Source: Streptomyces chryseus
GTDB lineage: Bacteria > Actinomycetota > Actinomycetes > Streptomycetales > Streptomycetaceae
Assembly (NCBI RefSeq): GCF_014650755.1
Contig: NZ_BMVO01000004.1
Coordinates: 62,001-126,000, forward strand
Length of the DNA: 64,000 nucleotides
Reading direction: 5' to 3'
Shown: one piece after another, positions 1-8,818 of the stretch
Numbering within the stretch: the first letter of the stretch is position 1
How the letters are laid out: each line of letters begins with the position of its first letter
The notes under the pieces: generated by a model
Told to the model about the DNA's origin: nothing
Database searches by the model: none
Seen by the model: the letters and a program-made list of their open reading frames with translations, nothing else
Translations under genes and position numbers: made by a program

Positions 1-138
1 GGACCCGGTTCATGAAGCGGATGCCTGAACGGCTTCCCGTCATGTGGTAGCCGGCCGGAACGGCCCGCGAGTGGCCGCTGCCCCACAAGGGCCGGCGGCC
101 CTCGCCCCGGGACGGGCGCCGTGGTGGCGGGCGGTCGC

Positions 139-1536
139 TCAGTGGGGTTCGCCCTTCCCGGGGCGGTCCTCGGACTTCCCCTTCGCCTTCGCCTTCTCCT
201 GCCGCTTGTCGCCGTCGTCGCGCGGCGCGGAGCCCGGCCGCGTGCCGGTGCGGGCGGCGTGTGTGCCGTCCCCTGCCGGTGTCCGTACGGCGGGCCTGGC
301 GCCCGGCTCGCCCGGCGTCCACCGGGCCTCCCCCACCGGGGCGGCGGGCGCGGGCGAGTCGGAGGTCCGCGGGGCCGGTCCGGAGGGGGCCGCGGCGGGT
401 CGCCGTCCCACCGCGCCGGTGCCCTCGGTGGGCGCGGTGGTGGCGGGCGGACGCTCGGTGGCGACGCGGGGCGGCGTGGAGCTGGAGCGTTCGGCTCGGT
501 CTCCCGGGCCGTCCGACGCCACGAGCGTGGCACCGAGGACCGCCGTGAGCACCGCGGTGCCCGTGGCCGCCATCAGGTGACGGGCCCGGCCCCGCCCGTG
601 AGGTTGCCGCGCGGGGGCCCGGGCCCCGGCGGTCCTCAGCGTGTCGAGGGCGGACGCGCCGCCGACGGGAGCGGGCACGGCGGCAGGGGTCGGCGCCACG
701 AGGTCCGGCTCGTAGCCGAGCGCGGACAACACGTGCGCGCACTCCTCGGCGTCCGGACGGGCTTCCTCCTCCAGGGCGGTCATCGCCCGCAGGAGGCGGG
801 CCAGGCCCTCGGGCACCGAGTCGGGTATCTCCGGCAGGCGGTGCAGACGCGCCAGGGCCGCCTCCAACGGAGCGCCGTGGTACTCGAGTTCTCCCTTGAG
901 GCATTCGAGCAGCAGCAGCCCGAGGGCGTACACGTCGGCGGCCGGTCCCGCTCCCCTGCCCAGGACCTGCTCGGGCGCCAGGTACGCGGCGGTGCCTATC
1001 AGCGCGCCGGAGGCGGTGTTCCTGGTGGAGTTGATCAGCCGCGAGATGCCGAAATCGGTCAGATGCGGACGGCCGGCGTCGTCCAGCAGGACGTTCGAGG
1101 GCTTCACGTCCCGGTGCACGATGCCGGCGGCGTGCACATGAGCGAGAGCGTGGGCCAGGGCGGCGCCCAGCTCGGCGACGTACGCCGGTTCCAGCGGCCC
1201 GGTCGCCGCGCGCCGGCGGAGCGTCTGACCCGTCACCAGCTCCATCACGAGGTACCCGCAGTCCTTGTGCCGGCCCGTGTCGTACACGGTGACCAGCCCC
1301 GGGTGCTGCAGCCGGGCGAGCAGGACGGCCTCGTCGGCGAAGCGTTCCTCCATCTCCGGGTCGGCGCCGGGCCGGAAGACCTTGACGGCCACGGGGCGCC
1401 TGAGGCGCAGATCCAGCCCTTCGTAGACGTCGGCCACGCCTCCCGTGCCGATCTTCGTACCCAACCGGTAGCGACCGGCCACGACTTCGGCGGACATCCG
1501 GAACGCCGGAGGGAAAGGCGATTGGCGGACCCTCAT
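139..1536 (-). CDS. Membrane Ser/Thr protein kinase (Hanks type)
   Basis: Phosphorylates proteins on Ser/Thr in signalling at the membrane. The kinase domain is complete: glycine loop GTGGVADVY (about residues 30-38), lysine in AVKVF (52), catalytic HRDVKPSN (Asp about 143), DFG and APE. A single membrane helix follows near residue 325, then about 115 residues of Pro/Ala/Thr-rich extracellular sequence ending in a Lys-rich tail. There are no PASTA or other sensor repeats, so the ligand is unknown. The ATG at 1536 is chosen because GGGAG lies just upstream; a longer frame to 1617 has no such site and a later ATG at 1497 is possible. It is transcribed alone, 129 bases after a permease gene. The family assignment is certain; the substrate cannot be read from sequence. 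Confidence 0.93.
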   Translation of the reverse strand: MRVRQSPFPPAFRMSAEVVAGRYRLGTKIGTGGVADVYEGLDLRLRRPVAVKVFRPGADPEMEERFADEAVLLARLQHPGLVTVYDTGRHKDCGYLVMELVTGQTLRRRAATGPLEPAYVAELGAALAHALAHVHAAGIVHRDVKPSNVLLDDAGRPHLTDFGISRLINSTRNTASGALIGTAAYLAPEQVLGRGAGPAADVYALGLLLLECLKGELEYHGAPLEAALARLHRLPEIPDSVPEGLARLLRAMTALEEEARPDAEECAHVLSALGYEPDLVAPTPAAVPAPVGGASALDTLRTAGARAPARQPHGRGRARHLMAATGTAVLTAVLGATLVASDGPGDRAERSSSTPPRVATERPPATTAPTEGTGAVGRRPAAAPSGPAPRTSDSPAPAAPVGEARWTPGEPGARPAVRTPAGDGTHAARTGTRPGSAPRDDGDKRQEKAKAKGKSEDRPGKGEPH

Positions 1537-1665
1537 CTGGTCTCCCGTACTGTCACCACGAGCAGGCATGGACATGGACAACGCTGTGGATCGCGTACCC
1601 CGTGTGCGGTGCACCATCCACCTCGAATCGTTCGCCCTCCTGCCCGCGCCGCCTCCCGGCCCTCG

Positions 1666-3024
1666 TCAGGGCGCGGTCGTCGCGTCCCCGGCGGGCGTGC
1701 CGGGACCGTCGGCGCGCCGCATGGTGGCGATCGCGGCGAGCACCACGGCCAGGGCCAGCACGAGGAGCCCCCGGAGCCACACCTGGGCCTCGATCTGTGT
1801 GGCGAGGACGACACAGGAGAGCGCGCCCAGTACGGGCAGCGCGGTCGGGGCCCGGAAGTGGTCCGCCCGTCCCCGGTCGCGGCGCAGTACGAGAACGGCC
1901 GCGTTGACGACGAGGAACACGACGAGCAGGAGCAGGACGAGGGTGGAGGCCAGGGTGGCGACACCGCCCGTGAGGGCGAGGAGGGCCGCCAGGGCGGTGG
2001 TGGCCGTGATCGCCACCCATGGGGTGCGGCGTCCCGGGAGCACCCGGGCCAGTGGGGCGGGCAGCAGTCCGTCGCGTGCCATGCCGTAGGCGAGCCGGGA
2101 GGACATGATGCCGGTGAGCAGCGCGCCGTTGGCGACGGCGACGAGCGCGATGGCGCTGAAGAGCCACGTCGGCACGCCCCCGGCCGCCCTGACGACTTCG
2201 AGCAGCGGTCCGCCGGACGCGGCGAGTCGCGCGGTCGGTACGGCCGCGGAGGCGGCGATGCCCACGAGCACGTACACGGCTCCTGCCGTTGCGAGCGCGC
2301 CGAACAGGGCGCGCGGGTAGGAACGCCGGGGGTCGCGGGTCTCCTCGGCGACGTTCACGGACGTCTCGAATCCGACGAAGGAGTAGTAGGCGAGTACGGA
2401 ACCGCTCAGGACGGCGGCGGCGGCGCCCTTGTCCGGTGTGCCGAGCCGGGTGAGGCGCCCGAGGTCGCCGTCGCCGCGCAGGAGCAGCCACGCGCCGAGG
2501 GCGACGATGACGAGGAGGCCGCCGACCTCGATCACGGTGGCGACGACGTTGGCGCGGGTCGACTCCTTGATGCCCCTCGCGTTGATCAGTGCGAGCGCCA
2601 GGAGGAAGCCCACCGCGACGAGGCCGACGGGCAGTGTCACGAACTCCGTCAGGTAGTCGCCGGCGAAGCCGCGGGCGAGCGCCGCGACGGAGACGACACC
2701 GGCGGCGAGCATGCAGAACCCCGCGACGAAGCCGGCGAACGGCCCGAACGCCCGGGTGGCGTAGTGGGAGGCGCCGCCTGCTCTGGGGTACTTGGTCGCC
2801 AGCTCGGCGTAGGACGCGGCGGTCAGCAGGGCCAGCAGGAGGGCGACGAGGAGCGGCACCCAGACGGCCCCGCCCGAGTCGGCGGCGACCTCGCCCACCA
2901 GGACGTACACCCCGGCGCCGAGGACATCGCCCAGGATGAAGAAGTAGAGCAGCCCCGTGGTGAGGGTCTGCTTGAGGGCGGGGCCGGACTGGGCGGTGGG
3001 CGGCTGTTGCTCGACTGTCGACAT
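1666..3024 (-). CDS. APC-superfamily amino acid permease
   Basis: A secondary transporter of about 452 residues with about 12 membrane helices and short loops, the usual size for the amino acid-polyamine-organocation superfamily. The N-terminal helix carries the family's substrate-loop glycines (GDVLGAGVYVLVGE), and a later segment, FVGFETSVNVAEETRDPRRSYPRA, matches the APC consensus after helix 6. Substrate is not predictable from the sequence, although the short C-terminus and lack of extra domains fit the small-amino-acid or cationic permease branch. It lies upstream of and on the same strand as the kinase gene, and is divergent from the YihY gene at 3353. No operator was recognised. Confidence 0.88.
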   Translation of the reverse strand: MSTVEQQPPTAQSGPALKQTLTTGLLYFFILGDVLGAGVYVLVGEVAADSGGAVWVPLLVALLLALLTAASYAELATKYPRAGGASHYATRAFGPFAGFVAGFCMLAAGVVSVAALARGFAGDYLTEFVTLPVGLVAVGFLLALALINARGIKESTRANVVATVIEVGGLLVIVALGAWLLLRGDGDLGRLTRLGTPDKGAAAAVLSGSVLAYYSFVGFETSVNVAEETRDPRRSYPRALFGALATAGAVYVLVGIAASAAVPTARLAASGGPLLEVVRAAGGVPTWLFSAIALVAVANGALLTGIMSSRLAYGMARDGLLPAPLARVLPGRRTPWVAITATTALAALLALTGGVATLASTLVLLLLVVFLVVNAAVLVLRRDRGRADHFRAPTALPVLGALSCVVLATQIEAQVWLRGLLVLALAVVLAAIATMRRADGPGTPAGDATTAP

Positions 3025-3352
3025 GCCGCTTCATGTCCCCGGAATCGTCCCCTCCACGCACGGGTCCGGGTCCGGTGTCCGCGCTCGGCGGTACCGGCCG
3101 GCGAACTCCCGCAGCGGCTCCTCGTACCGGCCGCCGAAGTCCGCCCGCGTTACGGCGCGCTGCGGTCCGGGGCGGTCTCGTGCGCTGATCCGCCGCGGCC
3201 GCGCGCGGTGGCGGCGGCCGGCGGCCCCGGATTCACCTCCGTGCCATGGCGTGCGGCCACCGTTGCCGGGCAGCAGGGAAGAAAGCCTGTCGGCAGCCGT
3301 GCGACGAGGAAGCGGCCGATGTGGGCGGCAGGGCCGGAACGGAGTGTGTTTC
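3025..3352. other. Divergent intergenic region
   Basis: This 328-base gap separates the permease (minus) from the YihY gene (plus) and must hold both promoters. It is GC-rich. I see no convincing -10/-35 pair, operator palindrome or small gene. The only clear signal is the GGAG ribosome site at 3341-3344 for the downstream gene. Confidence 0.5.
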
Positions 3353-4255
3353 ATGGCGGTCGGTGTCCCCGCGAGCGGTTCCGCGCACGGTGGCGAGCGG
3401 AGCGCGTACGCCAGAGCCCTGGCCCGTACGCCGGTCGCCGTGTGGGAGGACGACCTCACCGACTGGGCGGCCGCGTTGACGTACTACGCGGTGCTGGCGG
3501 TCTTCCCGGCCCTCCTGGTGATCGTCTTCGCCATCGCGCTGCTCGGCACGGGCTCGCCCCAGGAGGTCATCGCACAGTTCGGCGCGTTCGTACCGCGCAC
3601 GGCCCGCCCGGTGCTCGAACAGGCCCTGGGCACCCGGCCGCAGGGGGCTTCGGGTCCCTGGCTCCTGGTCGTGCTCACCGGCGGCGCGGCGCTGTGGTCG
3701 TCCTCCAGCTATCTGGCCGTGTTCCGGCGCGCGCTGCACGCGATGTACGGCGTCGCGGACTGCCGCCCGGCGTGGCGGACGCTGCCCGCCACGCTGCTCA
3801 GGGCCCTGACCGTCCTGGCGCTGCTGGTGAGCGGCGTGCTGACGCTGACCGCCACCGGACGGATCGCGCGTGCCATCGGCCGGGGGACGGGCACCGACCA
3901 TCAGGCGGCGCTCGTGTGGGCGGGCTTGAAGTGGCCGCTGCTGTTCCTGGTGGTCGTCGCCCTGGTCCTGCTCCTCTTCCGGTCCGGGCCGTCCGAATCC
4001 CGGGGGCTGCGGCAGACCGTGGCGGGCGGGGCGCTGGCGGTGTTGCTGTGGCTGGTGGCCTCGGCGGGCTTCGCGTTCTACGCCTCGCACATCGCGACGT
4101 ACAACCGCCTCTACGGTTCCCTGGCGGGTGTGGTGGCCTTCCTCGTCTGGCTGTGGGTGTCCCACGTCGTTCTGCTGGGCGGGGCGCAGTTCAACGCCGA
4201 ACTCTCCCGGGACGGACGCCCGAAGAAGCCCGATCCCTGCTCGCCGCCGATGTGA
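3353..4255 (+). CDS. YihY/virulence factor BrkB family membrane protein
   Basis: A 300-residue integral membrane protein with about six helices. The N-terminal signature WAAALTYYAVLAVFPALLV and the C-terminal segment YGSLAGVVAFLVWLWVSHVVLLGGAQFNAEL are characteristic of the YihY/BrkB family, once misnamed ribonuclease BN. The molecular function is not settled; transport or envelope roles have been suggested for relatives. ATG 3353 is preferred because GGAG lies 8 bases upstream; the reading frame extends further but without a ribosome site. It sits just upstream of two lipid-phosphatase genes, which suggests a membrane-lipid theme, but the 59-base gap leaves co-transcription unproven. Confidence 0.9.
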   Translation: MAVGVPASGSAHGGERSAYARALARTPVAVWEDDLTDWAAALTYYAVLAVFPALLVIVFAIALLGTGSPQEVIAQFGAFVPRTARPVLEQALGTRPQGASGPWLLVVLTGGAALWSSSSYLAVFRRALHAMYGVADCRPAWRTLPATLLRALTVLALLVSGVLTLTATGRIARAIGRGTGTDHQAALVWAGLKWPLLFLVVVALVLLLFRSGPSESRGLRQTVAGGALAVLLWLVASAGFAFYASHIATYNRLYGSLAGVVAFLVWLWVSHVVLLGGAQFNAELSRDGRPKKPDPCSPPM

Positions 4256-4314
4256 CGCTGTGTGATGCGCACGTCATCACGGTTCACCCGGCCGCGACGG
4301 GCAACACGGGGGGC

Positions 4315-6228
4315 ATGACGACGGGTAGCGGCGCGGCCGCCGGACGGACCAGACCCCTGCTGCTGTTGCCACCCCTGTGGGCACTGATGGTGGGAGCGGG
4401 GCTGCTGATCACCGGCCCGGCCGCCACCTGGTGGCCCCTGTCGGCGGAGGGCGGTGTCAACGCCTGGTTCGCCGGGCATCGCACCGGAGCGGCCACGGCG
4501 GTGTCCGAGTGGCTGACACTCGTCGCCTCCACCGAAAGCGTCATCGGCGTCACTGTCGTCTGCGTCCTCGCGCTGGTCGCGCTGCCGCGTGTGCCCCGGT
4601 GGCGGGAGGCGGTGTTCCTCGGCGGGTCGGTAGCGGCGCAGTCGGCGCTCTTCCTGCTCATCACCCTGTGCGTCCAGCGGCCGCGCCCCGTCGTGTCCCA
4701 CCTCGATCCGGCCCCGCCGACCTCCAGCTTCCCCTCCGGCCACGTGGGAGCGTCGGTCGCCCTCTACGGCGGGCTGGCCGCGCTCGCGGTCACCCGGCTG
4801 CGCGGCCCCTGGCGGTACGTCGCCGCGGCGGCGCTGCTGGTGGTTCCGCCGGCCGTGGCCGTGTCCCGCCTGTACCGGGGGATGCACCATCCGAGCGACG
4901 TGGTGGGCGGCCTGGTCAACGGCGCGTGCGCCCTGCTCGTCATCGGGGCCGCGCTGCTGGCGTCGCGCGGGCGTCCCGCCCCCGCGCCCACCGTCCGTGA
5001 GGGCGGCCGCCTGCCCCTTCCCCGGCCCGCCGAGGGCGCGGTCGCCGATGCCCCGGTCGCCCGCCGCGTCGTCGTGGTGCGCCATCCGCTGGCCTGCACC
5101 GAGAAGGTGGCGCACCAGGTGCGCGACATCCTGGTCCGTCACGGCTGCACCGACGTGCGGTGGACGTCGACGACGGCCGAACGCCCCTGCGGCGACCTCG
5201 CCGCGTACACGGCGGCCGGACGGGTGGACCTGGTCGTGGTGTGCGGAGGAGACGGCACGGTACGCGCCTGCGCGGACGCGTTGGCCGGCAGCGGCACCGC
5301 CCTGGCGGTCGTCCCGTGCGGTACGGGCAATCTGCTCGCACGCAACCTCGGGTTGCCCGTGCGGCCCGCCGCGGCCCTGGAGGAGGCACTGCGCGGGGAC
5401 CCCGTCCGTATCGACGTGGGGCGGGTGAGCGGCGACGGTCTGGCACCGACCCGTTTCACCGTCATGGCCGGCGCCGGATTCGACGCGGTGATGGTGCGGG
5501 ACGCCTCACCACGGCTCAAGACATCGCTGGGGTGGCTCGCGTACGTCGTCTCGGCCGTCCGCCACCTCGGGGATCCCCCGATGCGGTTGACGATCCGGCT
5601 CGACACCGGCGATGTCCGCCGCCGCCGCGCGCGCATGGTCGTCGTCGGCAACGTCGGCTCCCTGCAGGGCGGCGTACCGCTCCTTCCGGACGCCCGGCCC
5701 GACAGCGGGCGGCTGGAGGTCGTCCTGCTCGATCCCCGCGGTGGCGCCGGGTGGCTCGCCGTGGCGGCGCACCTCCTGCGCGGCATGACGCGCGGTCGTT
5801 CCGGACGCCCGGCCGTGGTGTCGACGTCAGCCGGGACGCCCCCGGCCGCCGGGACGACGGAACGGCTCAGGGCGCGCGGCGCCCTGGAGTACTTCAGCGC
5901 GGCCCGGGTCGACATCCGCTTCGCCGAGCCACAGGCCCGCGAGGTCGACGGCGACTGCGCCGTCGAGGGCACGCGACTGGTCGCGGAGGTGGAACCGGGC
6001 GCGCTGCTGGTCCAGTTGCCCCGGAGCAGGCAGCCCGCCCTCGCCCCGGCCTCGGCGCCCGACCGCTCGGGCCCGCGTCCCGGACCGTCACCCGCACCCG
6101 CACCCGCCGCCGCACCCGCTGACGACGAGCACGGCGACCGGCACGACGGGCCTGCGGCGCCCGTACGTCCGGGGCGAGCGACACCGGCCGCGCCGGCGCC
6201 GCTCGGCCGGACCCGTGACGTTCTCTGA
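4315..6228 (+). CDS. PAP2 phosphatase - diacylglycerol/lipid kinase fusion
   Basis: A two-domain enzyme of 637 residues. The N-terminal half (to about 220) is a membrane PAP2 lipid-phosphatase domain with the motifs RPRP, FPSGH and SRLYRGMHHPSDV. The lysine normally opening motif 1 is replaced (Thr at that position), so activity may be altered. The C-terminal half (about 240-580) is a DAGK-type lipid kinase with the nucleotide loop VVVCGGDGT and the PCGTGNLLARNLGLP signature. The last 65 residues are Pro/Ala-rich and disordered. One protein could therefore both dephosphorylate and phosphorylate lipid headgroups or undecaprenyl-type carriers; that role is inferred. ATG 4315 follows a GGGG-rich ribosome site. 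It is followed 18 bases later by a second PAP2 gene. Confidence 0.9.
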   Translation: MTTGSGAAAGRTRPLLLLPPLWALMVGAGLLITGPAATWWPLSAEGGVNAWFAGHRTGAATAVSEWLTLVASTESVIGVTVVCVLALVALPRVPRWREAVFLGGSVAAQSALFLLITLCVQRPRPVVSHLDPAPPTSSFPSGHVGASVALYGGLAALAVTRLRGPWRYVAAAALLVVPPAVAVSRLYRGMHHPSDVVGGLVNGACALLVIGAALLASRGRPAPAPTVREGGRLPLPRPAEGAVADAPVARRVVVVRHPLACTEKVAHQVRDILVRHGCTDVRWTSTTAERPCGDLAAYTAAGRVDLVVVCGGDGTVRACADALAGSGTALAVVPCGTGNLLARNLGLPVRPAAALEEALRGDPVRIDVGRVSGDGLAPTRFTVMAGAGFDAVMVRDASPRLKTSLGWLAYVVSAVRHLGDPPMRLTIRLDTGDVRRRRARMVVVGNVGSLQGGVPLLPDARPDSGRLEVVLLDPRGGAGWLAVAAHLLRGMTRGRSGRPAVVSTSAGTPPAAGTTERLRARGALEYFSAARVDIRFAEPQAREVDGDCAVEGTRLVAEVEPGALLVQLPRSRQPALAPASAPDRSGPRPGPSPAPAPAAAPADDEHGDRHDGPAAPVRPGRATPAAPAPLGRTRDVL

Positions 6229-6246
6229 GAGGAGGCGCACCGCGCC

Positions 6247-7071
6247 ATGGCACGACGACCCGAGGACCGGCGCCCCGCCGGCCCGCGACGACGCGTCGCA
6301 CCGCTGATCTCCCGCCACTGGGGGCCGGACGTCACCTTCGGCATGAGGCTGGTCGGCACCGCCGTCGTCACCGTGGTGGCGGCCATGCCGGCGGCCCTGG
6401 CGCTGGTGCTGGTCGAGGCCCAGTGGGCGCCGTTGCGACGGCTCGACCGCGGCGCGGCCGCGGCGCTGCACCGACAGGCGCTCGAACATCCGGGCCTGGT
6501 ACGCGTCCTCCACTTCCTCACGGACGTCGTGTGGGGGCCCGTGACGATGCGTCTGCTGGTGGCCGCGCTCGTCGTGTGGCTGCTGAGCCGCCGCGCCTGG
6601 CGGCTGGCGGCCTGGGCGGCGGTCACCGCGCTGGCCGGCGGTTGCGCCGGTCTGCTGGCGAAGAACGTCGTGGAACGTGCCCGTCCGCACCTGCCGGACC
6701 CGGTGGCGCACAGTCCCGGCTTCTCGTTCCCCTCCGGGCACGCGATGACGGCGACGACGTCCTGCGCCGTCCTGCTGCTGGTCCTTCTTCCGCTGGTGCC
6801 CCGGCGCCGGCGCCCGGTGGCCTGGACTCTCGCGGTCGTCCCGGTCCTGGGCGTCGGCGGTACGCGGGTGGCGTTGGGGGTCCACTGGGTCAGCGACGTG
6901 ATCGGCGGCTGGTTCCTCGGACTCGCCGTGGTCACCGCCACGGCCCTCGCCTTCGAGGCCTGGCGTGCGGACACGGGGCGTCCGCTCACGACGCCGGCCC
7001 AGGGCTTGGAGCCGGAGATCGCCGACGCGGACCGTCCCGTCGCGCACGAGGCGCGGACCCAGGCGCTGTGA
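6247..7071 (+). CDS. PAP2-superfamily lipid phosphatase
   Basis: Membrane phosphatase of 274 residues acting on phosphatidate-like or isoprenyl-phosphate substrates. All three PAP2 motifs are intact: KNVVERARP (motif 1, with its lysine), FSFPSGHAMTA (motif 2) and GGTRVALGVHWVSDVIGG (motif 3). There are about five or six membrane helices. It begins 18 bases after the fusion gene with a strong GAGGAGG ribosome site, so the two are surely co-transcribed. Since the fusion protein's PAP2 domain lacks the motif-1 lysine, this enzyme may supply the active phosphatase of the pair. Confidence 0.92.
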   Translation: MARRPEDRRPAGPRRRVAPLISRHWGPDVTFGMRLVGTAVVTVVAAMPAALALVLVEAQWAPLRRLDRGAAAALHRQALEHPGLVRVLHFLTDVVWGPVTMRLLVAALVVWLLSRRAWRLAAWAAVTALAGGCAGLLAKNVVERARPHLPDPVAHSPGFSFPSGHAMTATTSCAVLLLVLLPLVPRRRRPVAWTLAVVPVLGVGGTRVALGVHWVSDVIGGWFLGLAVVTATALAFEAWRADTGRPLTTPAQGLEPEIADADRPVAHEARTQAL

Positions 7072-7599
7072 TCGCGGCCGGGCGGGGCGGCGCGGCCACT
7101 TCATGAAGTCCGTCGGGCCGTGCGAGCTCCTTCGCCTTCAGGCGTGAAACCCGGGCCAAGATTCTTTTCGCGAGCCGGCCCCGCACCGCCGACCACCGCC
7201 GACCGTCAATTCGCCGTCCGAGCAGGCGGGTCCCGGACGAGCGAGGGTCGATCCGATGTCGTCGGGCCGCAACAGCGGTGCCCGGTGTACGGATTGACGC
7301 ACGCGCCACGCGGGGCCGGGAGTGGCAGCGCGGTCGGAGCCAGGTGTCGGCCGCAGCCGCCCCGGACTGCGTACCGCATTCGATTTCCGCTTCCGGCACT
7401 GATTTCCGGGGCACAGGACCGACGAATTGCAGAACCCTCGTTCCGCACATGCGATTGCGCCGCGAGAAATGCTCCGCAGGGCGACATCGGCGCACAAACC
7501 AAGGGCTTGCCAGGCCGCGAAATGCGGAAGAAACTGTTGTCGCGGTGTTGCTTTTCGATCTACACTGCGCCGGCCCTCACCCCCGAAGGGAAATCCTCC
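7072..7599. other. Intergenic region with candidate promoter 7537-7566
   Basis: This stretch of about 530 bases follows the PAP2 gene and leads to a small peptide gene. A perfect 12-base palindrome, ACTTCATGAAGT, lies at 7098-7109. A plausible vegetative promoter is TTGTCG (7537-7542), an 18-base spacer and TACACT (7561-7566), 33 bases before the peptide start. The remainder contains no supported gene, although base composition is less GC-rich from about 7380 onward. Confidence 0.45.
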
Positions 7600-7731
7600 G
7601 TGAACGTGAACGCAGAAATGACGATCCAGGGCAGCACGCACCTGAGCTGGGCACGCGTCATCCAGGTCGTCGTCATCACCATCCTGATCGTCCTGGCCCT
7701 GGTGAACAAAGGAGTCACGCCTCTGATCTGA
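7600..7731 (+). CDS. Small single-helix membrane peptide
   Basis: A 43-residue peptide starting at GTG 7600 (GAAGGG ribosome site upstream) or 37 residues from ATG 7618. The body has a polar head (MTIQGSTHLSWARV) and then one hydrophobic helix (IQVVVITILIVLALV) ending NKGVTPLI. It has its own candidate promoter and is closed by a strong terminator, so it looks like an independent transcript rather than a shadow. No family is recognised. It lies beside the lasso-peptide operon but on the opposite strand. A role in immunity, signalling or stress is possible but unproven. Confidence 0.55.
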   Translation: MNVNAEMTIQGSTHLSWARVIQVVVITILIVLALVNKGVTPLI

Positions 7732-7757
7732 TCTCACCGATCAGGTGGTTCCATGCG

Positions 7758-7795
7758 CTTGAGGGGTTGCCCGTTGCAGCGGGCGGCCCCTCAAG
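7758..7795 (+). terminator. Rho-independent terminator after small peptide gene
   Basis: CTTGAGGGG (7758-7766) pairs perfectly with CCCCTCAAG (7787-7795), and an inner GCCCG/CGGGC stem extends the hairpin. TCTTTGTTG follows. It lies 27 bases after the peptide stop codon. Confidence 0.85.
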
Positions 7796-8077
7796 TCTTT
7801 GTTGTGCGCGCATCGAGCATAGCGCTCGACAAACTTCGGGGAAACCCTCGCTCGGGAATTAGTGTGAAACCGATCGGTAAGCAGCTCCCGCGACTCGCGG
7901 CGTCGGTAATTCGAAGGAAGCTTTCATATACATGCCTCCGCCGACAGGGCGTGGGAGCGCGCTCACGATCGGCTTCCGCGCGATATCCGCAGGAACTCGC
8001 ACCGAAATTGAACAACGAGCGGAACCGGGGAGCAGCTCGGGCCTTCATTCCGCAGAGCCGGGCCCGCCGCGGCGCGC

Positions 8078-8818
8078 TCAGAGCACCAGAACCCGTCGGA
8101 ACGAGACGCGGTCGTCGGCTTCGTGACGCGTGACGGTCTCGCCGTCGATCTCCACCCAGGCGTGGAACCGGTACGGATCGTCGGCGCTGCCCAGGCACCA
8201 GTCGGCCGCGAGCCCGGCGAGCGCGAGCCCCAGCACCGTGCCGAGCGAGTGCTCCAGGCAGGCGGCCCGCCCGGGATACCCGTCCGCGACCCGGCGGACG
8301 ACCGCGAGCATCGCCTCGGCCTGGTGCATCGTGGCCGGACGCAGGCGCGACCGCGGCCGCTTCAGTACGTCCACGGCCTGCGCGGGAACGCGGAAGGGGA
8401 GCCGCAACAGCACCAGCGCGAGGCACAGCCCGAGCCACCCGGCCGTCCTGAGCCACCGGACGCCGTCGGCCGGCGGCGCGCAGACCGCCTGCCCGTACGC
8501 CCTCCCCTCCCCCGCGTCCGGCCCCGCCCCCGCGTCAGGGGCCCGGTGCTTCTCGGTGGCGACGAGGCCGCGTTCGGCCAGGTCGCCGGCGAGCCTTTCG
8601 GCGTCCAGCCGTACGTGGTCGTACCGCACTCCGGGGAAGCGGTCGGCGACCGCCTGCACGCCCGTGTCGAAGTCACCGGTACGGCGCCACTCCTCCCAGA
8701 GGTCGCGCGCGGTGCCGTTCATCGCGTACCACTGCCCGGAACGGGCGTTGAAGAGCACGGTCCCGCCGTGCGGCGCCTCGCCGGCGTGGACGTGCGGGGG
8801 AATCCGGAGCTCGGTCAC
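8078..8818 (-). CDS. Lasso peptide B protein: fused RRE (B1) and transglutaminase-like peptidase (B2)
   Basis: Removes the leader from the lasso precursor before ring closure. Residues 1-88 form a PqqD-like RiPP recognition element that should bind the YxxPxL motif of the leader. Residues about 120-246 form the B2 peptidase with the catalytic Cys187 (GRAACLEHSLG), His219 (RFHAWVEIDG) and probable Asp225. In actinobacterial lasso clusters B1 and B2 are usually separate genes; here they are one 246-residue protein joined by a Gly/Ala/Asp-rich linker. GTG 8818 overlaps the cyclase stop codon in GTGA, which fixes the start and shows translational coupling. It is the last gene of the operon; I see no strong hairpin directly after it. 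Confidence 0.9.
   Translation of the reverse strand: MTELRIPPHVHAGEAPHGGTVLFNARSGQWYAMNGTARDLWEEWRRTGDFDTGVQAVADRFPGVRYDHVRLDAERLAGDLAERGLVATEKHRAPDAGAGPDAGEGRAYGQAVCAPPADGVRWLRTAGWLGLCLALVLLRLPFRVPAQAVDVLKRPRSRLRPATMHQAEAMLAVVRRVADGYPGRAACLEHSLGTVLGLALAGLAADWCLGSADDPYRFHAWVEIDGETVTRHEADDRVSFRRVLVL

Noticed and set aside
1..138. Left-edge sequence as a gene end or terminator
   Set aside because: Only a weak 6-base stem (AGGGCC/GGCCCT near 88-102) is visible after the kinase stop; it is too weak to call.
3031..3459. 142-codon minus-strand frame in the divergent gap
   Set aside because: Overlaps the YihY start, has no ribosome site or recognisable domain and an Arg/Pro-rich shadow-like composition.
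121..6228. A 2035-codon stop-free plus-strand frame
   Set aside because: The first two thirds is antisense to the well-supported kinase and permease genes and covers the YihY gene in another frame; only the last 637 codons (from 4315) match known domains. High GC removes stop codons by chance.
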